A stretch of 6,707 bases of DNA from Alkaliphilus sp. (GCA_023230535.1 JALNXC010000069.1:1-6707); one strand, 5' to 3'; shown: positions 1-5,439, numbered from the stretch's first letter. A program made the numbers and translations. The notes: a model not told the origin generated them from the sequence alone.

Positions 1-69
1 AATTATTTATTATCTATTAACCCGCGGTCAACTATTGTCCCGCAACCATCACTTCACTATTATTCCTTA

Positions 70-387
70 TTATTCCTTTCCGTATTTGTGTCTAATAAAT
101 TCCTTAAAAGTTTTTATTTCTCTTATTGCCTCGTCGGGCAAATCATCCTCATACCCGTCGGATCTGCTGAGGGCCAATGTTTCTATAGGTGTTTTGATAT
201 CGGTTTTTCCCAAAAGAAAATCCAGTGATACGTCAAAAAAGTCTGCTAATTTTTTTAATGTAGTTATATCAGGTTCCCGTATTCCTTTTTCATAATTGCT
301 TATGGTTTGTTGTGCTATTCCGAATTCTTTGGCTAATTCTTCCTGTTTTAGGCCTTTTTCTTGTCTCAGTTGTTTTATACGCAGCAT
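70..387 (-). CDS. XRE-family (Cro/C1-type) transcriptional repressor
   Basis: A 105-residue DNA-binding regulator. Residues about 3-60 form a classical HTH_3 domain: the segment LKQEELAKEFGIAQQTISNY is the helix-turn-helix, followed by the usual EKGIREPD turn and a LADFFDVSLDFLLG closing helix. The C-terminal 40 residues are acidic and then helical (DLPDEAIREIKTFKEFI), as in many clostridial and phage SinR/CI-like repressors; no peptidase or ligand domain is present. The start at 387 is chosen because AAAGGAG lies 10 bases upstream; an in-frame ATG at 441 would add 18 residues outside the domain and has no ribosome site. It is transcribed away from the HTH/small-protein/amidase unit starting at 590, so control of that unit and of itself is a reasonable inference. 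Family call is sure; target is inferred. Confidence 0.93.
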   Translation of the reverse strand: MLRIKQLRQEKGLKQEELAKEFGIAQQTISNYEKGIREPDITTLKKLADFFDVSLDFLLGKTDIKTPIETLALSRSDGYEDDLPDEAIREIKTFKEFIRHKYGKE

Positions 388-429
388 TTTGCAATTTCTC
401 CTTTCGCTTAATTTTAAACTTCTAATAGA

Positions 430-458
430 ATGATACCACACCTTGTAGTTAATGTATA
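430..458 (-). promoter_or_regulatory. Probable promoter of the XRE gene
   Basis: Read on the minus strand, TATACA (458-453) is followed after exactly 17 bases by TATCAT (435-430). This would start transcription near 423, about 35 bases before the ATG at 387. The -35 match is moderate. A GTGTGGT box sits in the spacer directly before the -10. Confidence 0.45.
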
Positions 459-516
459 CAGTTATTTGCGGTAAATATTTCTAAAATTCATTGATTAACA
501 AAAAAATGTGGTGTAT
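433..516. promoter_or_regulatory. Paired TGTGGT boxes, possible shared operator of the divergent promoters
   Basis: The minus strand at 442-433 and the plus strand at 507-516 both carry a G/T-rich box with the core TGTGGT followed by TAT (with a GTG shift between them). Each box ends right at the -10 of its own promoter, so a protein bound there would block both. The arrangement is inverted and about 75 bases apart. The likely ligand is the XRE protein encoded at 70-387; this is inference from position only. Confidence 0.35.
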
Positions 517-524
517 TATATAAT
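491..524 (+). promoter_or_regulatory. Probable promoter of the HTH/small protein/amidase unit
   Basis: TTGATT (491-496), a 17-base spacer, then TATTAT (514-519). An overlapping choice is TTAACA (495-500), 18 bases, TATAAT (519-524). Either gives a leader of about 60 bases before the ATG at 590. A TGTGGT box lies directly against the first -10. Confidence 0.6.
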
Positions 525-589
525 CACATACAACGAATAGTATTATATCCCAGGACGGACTACAGAAAGGGGTAAAAGGGAGGAGTATC

Positions 590-856
590 ATGGATCCATT
601 AGTTAAAAATTTTTATGCTTTGTATGAAATAATATCCGCAGATAAGGAATACCTGCCCGAGCATGTTTTTATAAAATATGGACTTATGGACATTACATGG
701 GATGAACTTAAAGAGCTAGAGACCATGGAGATGAAAAGATTACATCGGGAAGAAAAATTGAGTCTTAAGAAGATAGGCAAAATGTTTTCCTTGACGGATA
801 GCGGGGTGTACAGGCGCATTCAAGCATTTGACAAAAAACAAAAAAAGGGGATATGA
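590..856 (+). CDS. Small helix-turn-helix-like protein, function unknown
   Basis: 88 residues, acidic-to-neutral N-terminal half and a basic C-terminus ending KKQKKGI. Residues about 57-80 (LSLKKIGKMFSLTDSGVYRR) have the spacing of a helix-turn-helix of the sigma-region-4/resolvase type: a helix, Gly-Lys-Met-Phe turn region, and a recognition helix with Tyr-Arg-Arg. Nothing else is recognisable and I cannot name a family. The start is well supported by GGGAGG six bases before the ATG. It is the first gene of a rightward unit: its TGA overlaps the next ATG as ATGA, implying translational coupling. By position it could be a regulator of the small protein and amidase that follow, like small activators in phage late regions, but this is inference. 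Confidence 0.75.
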   Translation: MDPLVKNFYALYEIISADKEYLPEHVFIKYGLMDITWDELKELETMEMKRLHREEKLSLKKIGKMFSLTDSGVYRRIQAFDKKQKKGI

Positions 857-1080
857 AAATAAGCAGAAATAAAGGTCCTATGGGGGATATAAAAACAGAC
901 GGGAATAAATTTCCTACACGAGAAGAATTTCATGAGAATATTATAAAATTGAGAAGAGAAAAAGAAAAAAAGCGTGAATCCATATATCTGGCATATCTTA
1001 AAGAACAGAGATTTAAGCAAAAATCGCATAGAAAGAAGGGATATAGTGAAAATATATATAGATCCGGGTCATGGTGGTAA
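853..1080 (+). CDS. Small Lys/Arg/Glu-rich protein, function unknown
   Basis: 75 residues, no membrane segment and no signal peptide, so not a holin. Residues about 20-60 are very rich in Lys, Arg and Glu (IIKLRREKEKKRESIYLAYL) and should form one long helix, possibly a coiled coil. The ATG overlaps the stop of the upstream gene (ATGA), although the AAGGGG run is only two bases away; an in-frame ATG at 880 with AAAGG four bases upstream is an alternative start. The last 35 bases overlap the amidase gene in another frame, and the ribosome site of the amidase lies inside this gene, so the three genes read as one coupled unit. No family recognised; the reality of the gene rests on the overlap pattern rather than on homology. 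Confidence 0.5.
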   Translation: MKISRNKGPMGDIKTDGNKFPTREEFHENIIKLRREKEKKRESIYLAYLKEQRFKQKSHRKKGYSENIYRSGSWW

Positions 1081-1753
1081 TGATCCCGGGGCCATAGGGC
1101 CTACCGGGTTGAAAGAAAAAGATGTAAATTTAGATATTGCGGTCAATGTCGGGAAAATATTGAACCGGTATGGTATCAATGCCATATTGACCAGACGGGG
1201 TGACAATAGGGTAGAATTAATCGATAGGGTTAAGATGGCAAATGATAATAATGCCGATTGTTTTATAAGTATTCATATCAATAGCGCTACTAATTCCGCT
1301 GCTACAGGTACCGAAACCTTTGCCTTCCCGAATTCTGTTTTAGGCACAAAATTAGCGGGAGCTGTACAAAAAGCTCTTGTAAATGAAATAAATCTAGCGG
1401 ACAGGGGGGTAAAACATAAGGATTTCTTTGTGTTAAAGAATACCAAAATGCCTGCTGTTTTAGTAGAAGTAGCTTTTATTAATAATCCTAAAGAAGAAAA
1501 ATTACTGAAGGATCAAAATTTCTTATATAAAGCTTCAATGGGTATTTCTAAAGGTATATTGGCATTTTTGGGAGTGGAATATAAGGAGGAACATGATATA
1601 AGTGATGACATAAGCCCCTGGGCAAAAGCTGCCATGGAATGGGCAACCGATAAAGAAATAAATTTGACTGACGGAAGTATGCCTAAAGAAGCTGTGAGTT
1701 TAGAAAGGTTGGTGGCTATTTTATATAGGTATCATAACAAATTCGGAAGATAA
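1046..1753 (+). CDS. N-acetylmuramoyl-L-alanine amidase (Amidase_3) with SLH-like C-terminal domain
   Basis: A 235-residue zinc enzyme that cuts the bond between N-acetylmuramic acid and L-alanine in peptidoglycan. The catalytic domain fills residues 1-175. Zinc ligands are visible as His9 (DPGHGGNDPGA), Glu24 (LKEKD) and His77 (FISIHINS); the catalytic Glu is Glu141 (AVLVEVAFINN). Residues about 188-235 (SPWAKAAMEWATDKEINLTD and following) resemble one SLH-type wall-binding motif common at the end of clostridial endolysins. GTG 1046 is chosen because GAAGGG lies five bases upstream and the protein then starts MKIYIDPGHGG, as in CwlC and phage endolysins; the ATG at 974 would add 24 residues foreign to the family. 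There is no signal peptide, so it needs a holin or mother-cell lysis to reach the wall. It ends the rightward unit and is followed by a strong terminator. Confidence 0.93.
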   Translation: MKIYIDPGHGGNDPGAIGPTGLKEKDVNLDIAVNVGKILNRYGINAILTRRGDNRVELIDRVKMANDNNADCFISIHINSATNSAATGTETFAFPNSVLGTKLAGAVQKALVNEINLADRGVKHKDFFVLKNTKMPAVLVEVAFINNPKEEKLLKDQNFLYKASMGISKGILAFLGVEYKEEHDISDDISPWAKAAMEWATDKEINLTDGSMPKEAVSLERLVAILYRYHNKFGR

Positions 1754-1756
1754 AAA

Positions 1757-2683
1757 TCAGCTACAGTCCGGGGGAAACTCCCCGGGCTTTTCTTTGCAGC
1801 ATTCCTTATAACAATAGGGGTTGACATGGACAACCACATCTTCTACATTATCTATTTCCTCTCTGATTATATTTTCCACTTCTTTAGCTATCTCATGCCC
1901 TTCGTATATGTTGATGCTCGGATTTACACATATACTTATATCGACGAAAACTTTGGTACCGTGTCGGCGGGTCCGCATATCACTTATGTTTTCAGTATCG
2001 GTTTTATTGATTATGATGTCCTTTACATTGTCTATTTCATCAGTATGTATGGAGACATCTATCAATTGTTGGAAACAGTCTGTAAATATTTTGATACCGA
2101 CTTTTATTATAATTATAGAAACAACAAGGCCTGCTAAACCATCCAAGATATAGATTTCATATTTTGCCCCCAATATTCCGATAAATGAAGCTATTGAGGA
2201 GAGTGCATCGGAACGGTGGTGCCAGGAATCGGCTATCAATGCCGGGCTCTGTTCTTTTGTACCTACCCGAAATGCAATCTGATATTGAGCTTCCTTAATA
2301 ATTATGGAGATAAGAGCCGTAAATAATGCAAAGTAGGTAAAATGCACCTGCTTTTTTTGTATTGTAGCAATAAAGGCACTATATCCAATTTTTACACCTA
2401 CATAAATCAATACTATTGATAACAGAAATGTGGTTATTGTCTCGATTTTTCCATGACCATAATGATGTTCTTCATCTCTGGGTTTTTGTGACATTTTTAC
2501 GCCTATGATGACTCCTACGGATGTTATTACATCGGAACCGGAGTGAACCCCATCGGCTATCAATGCTGTACTGCCGACCATCAACCCGGCTATTATTTTA
2601 ATAATCAGCAAAAACATATTCAAGATAATTGTTATGATCAGCGTTTTGTTGATGTTTTCAGTTTTAGATGTATTTTTATCCAT
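1757..2683 (-). CDS. Cation diffusion facilitator (CDF) family divalent metal exporter with Cys-rich tail
   Basis: A 308-residue membrane antiporter that exports divalent metal, most likely Zn2+ or Fe2+, in exchange for protons. Six hydrophobic segments lie at about 12-35, 37-62, 80-101, 115-134, 149-170 and 178-198. Metal site A shows as D44..H47-x3-D51 in TM2 (ADGVHSGSD) and H155-x3-D159 in TM5 (ADSWHHRSD); the loop HHYGHGKIE is the family signature. The cytoplasmic dimerisation domain spans about 203-290. Start 2683 is preferred: GGAGG lies 11 bases upstream, and the ATG at 2701 (six residues longer) has little ribosome site and sits close to the predicted transcription start. The final residues carry four cysteines (291, 295, 296, 307), beyond the usual family end; they may bind metal. 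The gene has its own promoter and converges on the amidase. Confidence 0.94.
   Translation of the reverse strand: MDKNTSKTENINKTLIITIILNMFLLIIKIIAGLMVGSTALIADGVHSGSDVITSVGVIIGVKMSQKPRDEEHHYGHGKIETITTFLLSIVLIYVGVKIGYSAFIATIQKKQVHFTYFALFTALISIIIKEAQYQIAFRVGTKEQSPALIADSWHHRSDALSSIASFIGILGAKYEIYILDGLAGLVVSIIIIKVGIKIFTDCFQQLIDVSIHTDEIDNVKDIIINKTDTENISDMRTRRHGTKVFVDISICVNPSINIYEGHEIAKEVENIIREEIDNVEDVVVHVNPYCYKECCKEKPGEFPPDCS
1766..1795 (+). terminator. Rho-independent terminator of the amidase unit
   Basis: A very GC-rich hairpin: CCGGGGG (1768-1774) pairs with TCCCCGG (1779-1785) around AAAC, extended by G1766/C1787, and is followed by TTTTCTTT. It lies just behind the amidase stop and also within the last codons of the convergent transporter gene on the minus strand. 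Confidence 0.85.
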
Positions 2684-2724
2684 AATAAGTATAGCCTCCA
2701 TTATCAGTCGGAACCTATTTCATT

Positions 2725-2753
2725 ATTATATGCAAAACCCGTATATTTGTAAA
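2725..2753 (-). promoter_or_regulatory. Promoter of the CDF transporter gene
   Basis: On the minus strand TTTACA (2753-2748), a 17-base spacer, then a perfect TATAAT (2730-2725). Transcription would start near 2718, about 35 bases before the chosen start codon, so the transporter need not depend on metA read-through. No terminator for metA is evident between 2754 and 2824. Confidence 0.75.
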
Positions 2754-2824
2754 CTTTGAGGGCTCCGCATTTTAAATTATTCAACAAATATTGCCAATTG
2801 ATAATAAGTTTTATATCTGTAATA

Positions 2825-3754
2825 TCACTTGGAATTGCTGGTGATCTTTGTGATGTCATAAGGTGTTTCTTGGTAAACATAGTAGTTTAACCAATTGGCA
2901 AATAGTAAATTGGCGTGGCTTCTCCAAACAACCCTGGGGGGTTTGGACGGGTCATCATCAATAAAATAATTCTGCGGTATTTCAATTTTTCTGCCGGCAG
3001 CTATATCTCTGTTATATTCTTCCTTTAGTGTTATAGGGTCATATTCCGAGTGCCCGGTTATAAAGAATTGCCTTCCATTTTTGGAAGCGATTATATATAC
3101 GCCGCTCTCCTCCGACTCTGACAGTATTTCCAATCCGGGAACATTCTCTATATCTTTTTTTCTGACCTCCGTATGCCTGGAATGGGGCACATAAAAGTAA
3201 TCATCAAAACCTCTGAGTAATTTTACGTTTAATTTGTTTATAGTATGCTCAAATATACCAAACATTTTCTTTGGCAGGGGATATTTATTAATATTGTAAT
3301 GATGAAACAGTCCTGCCTGTGCTCCCCAACATATATGGAAAGTGGATGTGACATTGCTCAGGGTCCAATCCATGATTGTTTTAAGTTCCTCCCAATAATC
3401 CACTTCATTGAATTCTAAATGTTCCACCGGAGCTCCTGTAATAACAAATCCGTCAAATTTCTCATCTTTTATTTGATCGAAGGTCTTATAGAAAGTAGTC
3501 AGATGCTCCTGGGATGTATTTTTAGAATTATGGCTTTTAGGATGTAACAGTACGATGTCCACCTGAAGGGGGGAATTCCCCAAAAGTCTCAGAATCTGAA
3601 TTTCCGTAATAATTTTCTTAGGCATCAAATTTAAGAATCCTATTTTTAAGGCACGAATGTCCTGGCTAAGGGCTCGGCTTTCCGTCATGACAAAAATATT
3701 TTCATTAGTTAAAATTTCTGTTGCGGGGAGATTATCGGCTATTTTTACTGGCAT
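2825..3754 (-). CDS. metA: Homoserine O-acetyltransferase (MetA/HTA type)
   Basis: 309 residues, full length. Catalyses acyl transfer from acyl-CoA to homoserine, the committing step of methionine synthesis, in the cytosol. The glutamine-amidotransferase-like fold carries the acyl-enzyme cysteine Cys142 (FHICWGAQAG), and His235 and Glu237 (ITGHSEYDP) complete the active site; Arg249 binds substrate. Residue 111 is Glu (TGAPVEHLEFNEV). In this family Glu111 is linked to acetyl-CoA use and Gly111 to succinyl-CoA use (work on the Bacillus cereus enzyme), so the product is probably O-acetylhomoserine despite the frequent label 'succinyltransferase'. AAGGAG lies 11 bases before the ATG. The leader holds a SAM-I riboswitch and terminator, so expression falls when S-adenosylmethionine is abundant. 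Single-gene transcription unit. Confidence 0.97.
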   Translation of the reverse strand: MPVKIADNLPATEILTNENIFVMTESRALSQDIRALKIGFLNLMPKKIITEIQILRLLGNSPLQVDIVLLHPKSHNSKNTSQEHLTTFYKTFDQIKDEKFDGFVITGAPVEHLEFNEVDYWEELKTIMDWTLSNVTSTFHICWGAQAGLFHHYNINKYPLPKKMFGIFEHTINKLNVKLLRGFDDYFYVPHSRHTEVRKKDIENVPGLEILSESEESGVYIIASKNGRQFFITGHSEYDPITLKEEYNRDIAAGRKIEIPQNYFIDDDPSKPPRVVWRSHANLLFANWLNYYVYQETPYDITKITSNSK

Positions 3755-3794
3755 TTAAATCAGGTCTCCTTTTTAAATTTTTCAAACGATAACT

Positions 3795-3833
3795 ATAAAA
3801 TAAAAAAGCTGCTCCAAGAGCGTGGAGAAGCTT
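3795..3833 (-). terminator. Riboswitch-controlled terminator before metA
   Basis: On the minus strand AAGCT-T-CTCCA (3833-3823) pairs with TGGAG-C-AGCTT (3816-3806) around a six-base loop, 5+5 base pairs flanking one mismatch, then TTTTT-A-TTTT. The bases GCTTCTCC of its 5' arm can instead pair with GGATAAGT just after the aptamer (3855-3848), a plausible antiterminator that forms when SAM is absent. Confidence 0.9.
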
Positions 3834-3854
3834 AAATGGTTACAGATACTTATC

Positions 3855-3961
3855 CTCTCATCTCTTAGGTTAATGTACCTACAGGATTTAGCACCATACA
3901 TAACAGGTATGCTGGTTGCCGGGCTTCATGGGGCCAGTCCCTCCGCCGCTCTTTATAAGAG
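3855..3961 (-). promoter_or_regulatory. SAM-I (S-box) riboswitch aptamer
   Basis: Read on the minus strand, all S-box landmarks are present in order: CTCTTAT (3961-3955), AAGAG then GAGGGACTGGCCC (3943-3931), ATGAAGCCCGGCAACC (ending 3914), GGTGCTAAATCCTG (3895-3882), and ATGAGAG (3861-3855), which closes P1 with the first element. Binding of S-adenosylmethionine stabilises P1 and lets the downstream terminator form. It controls metA. Confidence 0.97.
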
Positions 3962-3985
3962 CTTATTATAAAGTTTATAGTATAT

Positions 3986-4014
3986 AATTTACCATTCAAT
4001 AAAGCATATGTCAA
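3986..4014 (-). promoter_or_regulatory. Promoter of the riboswitch-metA transcript
   Basis: On the minus strand a perfect TTGACA (4014-4009), 17 bases, then TAAATT (3991-3986). The start near 3979 leaves about 18 bases before P1 of the riboswitch, as is usual for S-box leaders. The -10 is weak (4 of 6). Confidence 0.6.
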
Positions 4015-4023
4015 GGAGATAGT

Positions 4024-4041
4024 GTTAAGATTGTTAAGATT
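4024..4041. repeat. Tandem 9-base repeat between the metA and toxin-antitoxin promoters
   Basis: GTTAAGATT occurs twice head to tail (4024-4032 and 4033-4041). It lies between the two divergent -35 elements (4014 for metA, 4056 for the toxin-antitoxin operon). It could be an operator or only a slippage product. Confidence 0.6.
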
Positions 4042-4055
4042 AAAATATATTCAAA

Positions 4056-4084
4056 TTTACCTAATAGACAAATTATGATATAAT
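4056..4084 (+). promoter_or_regulatory. Promoter of the toxin-antitoxin operon
   Basis: TTTACC (4056-4061), 17 bases, perfect TATAAT (4079-4084). Transcription would start about 30 bases before the antitoxin ATG. Operons of this type are normally repressed by the antitoxin or the complex at or near this site. Confidence 0.75.
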
Positions 4085-4119
4085 ATGAATATATAAATAA
4101 GGCGAAAAGAGGTGTTGTC

Positions 4120-4404
4120 ATGGAATTAAATATTAGGCCATCGGCAGATCTAAGAAATAAATATAATGAAATATCTAAACAGTGCAGGGAAACTAGAGAG
4201 GCTGTGATTATTACTGTAAACGGTCGTGGTGATACAGCTGTTCTTGGATTACAGGATTACAAGCAAATGAAAGCAGAACTAGAATTGCTTCGAACCCTTG
4301 CAGAAGCGGAAGATGATGTGCAAAATGGAAGGATAGGCTTCATGCAGGAATCTTTAGATACACTTCGTGAATCTTTGGTAAACAGGAAGAATAAAAATGT
4401 ATAA
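4120..4404 (+). CDS. Type II antitoxin, Phd/YefM family
   Basis: 94 residues. The N-terminal half (IRPSADLRNKYNEISKQCRE, then VIITVNGRGDTAVLGLQDY at about 28-47) is the Phd/YefM DNA-binding and dimerisation fold; the conserved N-G-x-G-D-x-x-V-L pattern and the following 'LQDYKQMKAELELL' helix match the family. The C-terminal part (about 58-94) is a charged helix that should wrap the toxin. The start has AGAGG seven bases upstream. The stop overlaps the toxin start by eight bases, the usual coupled arrangement. Its role is to neutralise the partner toxin and repress the operon; these two functions are family knowledge, not shown here. The length is normal and no damage is seen, so it is probably functional. 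Confidence 0.94.
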   Translation: MELNIRPSADLRNKYNEISKQCRETREAVIITVNGRGDTAVLGLQDYKQMKAELELLRTLAEAEDDVQNGRIGFMQESLDTLRESLVNRKNKNV

Positions 4405-4705
4405 GATCATGAGAACAGACAAAGCAGAAGATCAGCTGAGGGATATAGTTTATTACATCGCAGATGATTCAGGTAGCATTGATATTGCTCTCAAATATTT
4501 GGATAAAATAGAAGAATCCATTAATCGTTTAAAACAGTTTCCTAACTCAGGAAGCATACCTAGATATTCTATTTTGAAAAAACAGGGTTATAGAGTAGTC
4601 ATTGTGGAGAAACATCTTATATTTTATAAAGTAAATGAGGAAAATAAAGCAGTTATCATTTATGCTATAGTTGATGGAAGAAGAGAATATCAAAATTTAA
4701 TATAG
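4397..4705 (+). CDS. Type II toxin, RelE/ParE family
   Basis: 102 residues, full length. The pattern fits the ParE/RelE toxin fold: an N-terminal strand YKIMRTDKAEDQLRDIVYYI, a central helix pair (ALKYLDKIEESINRLKQFPN), the GYRVVIVEKHLIFYKV strands, and the ending AIVDGRREYQNLI, with Arg-Arg in the position typical of the family. RelE members cut mRNA on the ribosome, ParE members poison DNA gyrase; the sequence alone does not tell which. The gene overlaps the antitoxin by eight bases, with AGGA nine bases before its ATG, and the operon ends in a good terminator. The pair is intact although it borders a region of broken transposases. Confidence 0.94.
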   Translation: MYKIMRTDKAEDQLRDIVYYIADDSGSIDIALKYLDKIEESINRLKQFPNSGSIPRYSILKKQGYRVVIVEKHLIFYKVNEENKAVIIYAIVDGRREYQNLI

Positions 4706-4724
4706 TCAGGTTTTAGAATTCTAA

Positions 4725-4755
4725 GCCCTATAGTTTTAACTGTAGGGCATTTTCT
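4725..4755 (+). terminator. Rho-independent terminator of the toxin-antitoxin operon
   Basis: GCCCTATAGT (4725-4734) pairs with ACTGTAGGGC (4739-4748), with one T-G wobble and loop TTTA, followed by ATTTTCT. It begins 20 bases after the toxin stop. Confidence 0.85.
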
Positions 4756-4812
4756 ATATTTATTATGGTTCCACCATTAAGTAAGATAAGTTTTTAAGGA
4801 TTAGGAATCTGA

Positions 4813-5205
4813 AAAGAAAGTATGATAAATGAAGAATATGGATTTTACCACCAAGGAGCTACTGTACACCCGGGACATCATTATGAAAATGGGAAGCCTA
4901 TTGTACATTCCGATTGTGGCTGCCATTACCGTTGGCCGGGTTGGATTGAACGCATAGAAAAAGCCGAGCTTATAAGATCCATGTCCAAGAAAGGATGCTC
5001 ACCTGATAACGCAGCCTGTGAAGGTTTTTTTGGTAGACTGAAAAATGAGATGTTTTACGGCCATTCTTGGACCGGCGTGACTACAAAACAATTTATAGAT
5101 ATACTTAACGAATATATTAAATGGTATGCTGAAAAAAGGATTAAATTATCACTGGGGGGAATGAGTCCTTTGGACTATAGAAGGAGTTTAGGTTTTGTCG
5201 TTTAA
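4813..5205 (+). pseudogene. IS3-family (IS150-like) transposase, C-terminal fragment
   Basis: The open frame begins after an in-frame TGA (4810-4812); the first ATG is 4822. It keeps the second Asp of the catalytic triad (Asp31 of the reading from 4822, in PIVHSDCG) and the Glu (Glu67, in SPDNAACEGFFGRLKNEMFY), separated by the family's 35 residues, plus the typical end YIKWYAEKRIKLSLGGMSPL. The first Asp, the HTH part and all of orfA are missing, so the product cannot transpose. HSDCG stands where most relatives have HSDRG, a one-base change consistent with decay. The first about 20 residues do not look like the family and may be flanking DNA joined at the break. No ribosome site of note. 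Terminal repeats were not identified with confidence. Confidence 0.88.
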
Positions 5206-5221
5206 AGGTTCAAAAAAATAA

Positions 5222-5389
5222 ACGAACTTCTTGCATAACTACGACAAATCGGTCGTCCCCCGCATGATAGGAGCATGCAAAGAGGGTAAGCAGTTTATCA
5301 TCATCCTGCAGGATTACGCCCGTATCATAGAATGCGGATTTACGAACTCCATCAATATATTGAGTAAAAATATACTTATTGAGACATAG
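5222..5389 (+). other. Unidentified short reading frame, probable gene fragment
   Basis: Open for 55 codons after a TAA at 5219-5221; the first ATG is 5264 (41 residues), with a possible TTG at 5231. The peptide is coding-like (YDKSVVPRMIGACKEGKQF, then FIIILQDYARIIECGF) rather than random AT-rich sequence, and its codons are richer in G and C than nearby DNA. I do not recognise the family. It follows directly on the IS3 fragment and ends inside the inverted-repeat cluster. The frame has no good ribosome site at 5264 (GGTCG only), so it is more likely the tail of a lost gene than an expressed peptide. Confidence 0.35.
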
Positions 5390-5432
5390 TATAGGAATAC
5401 TTATGGTTACTATGTCTATAGTAACTATAAGT
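5382..5432. repeat. Overlapping, mutually exclusive inverted repeats before the HTH gene
   Basis: Main palindrome: the 15-base arm 5399-5413 (ACTTATGGTTACTAT) matches 5418-5432 in reverse complement with a single difference that would still be a G-U pair in RNA; the loop is GTCT. A second exact 10-base inverted repeat joins AGACATAGTA (5382-5391) to TACTATGTCT (5408-5417), using half of the main palindrome. A smaller pair AGTAT (5388-5392)/ATACT (5397-5401) lies between. They cannot all form at once. No T-run follows, so this is not a simple terminator; an operator, recombination site or RNA switch fits better. Confidence 0.85.
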
Positions 5433-5439
5433 AGGGAGA

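Noticed and set aside
1..69. Possible terminator for the XRE gene
   Set aside because: Only a weak interrupted inverted repeat (GCGG/CCGC with CAA/TTG) is visible and no T-run follows, so it is not called.
35..295. Plus-strand frame opposite the XRE gene
   Set aside because: Antisense shadow of a well-supported HTH domain.
613..1029. Minus-strand open frames opposite the two small genes
   Set aside because: Low-complexity Phe/Leu/Ser-rich shadows of the Lys/Glu-rich plus-strand genes; no start signals.
974..1045. 24-residue N-terminal extension of the amidase from ATG 974
   Set aside because: The extension is foreign to Amidase_3 proteins, lacks a ribosome site, is not a signal peptide, and GTG 1046 with GAAGGG fits the family start.
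1821..2153. Plus-strand open frames opposite the CDF gene
   Set aside because: They are antisense shadows of the transporter coding sequence, without ribosome sites or recognisable domains.
2543..2752. Plus-strand frame across the CDF start and promoter
   Set aside because: Antisense to coding and promoter sequence, with no domain or ribosome site.
3855..3961. T-box leader as the alternative explanation of the metA leader
   Set aside because: No T-box (TGGNACCGCG-like) sequence; every S-box landmark is present instead.
4024..4041. CRISPR-like repeat
   Set aside because: Only two adjoining 9-base copies without spacers.
5206..5260. Right terminal repeat of the IS3 element and the small ACGAC/GTCGT hairpin
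   Set aside because: No left end exists to compare with, and the five-base hairpin is within chance expectation.
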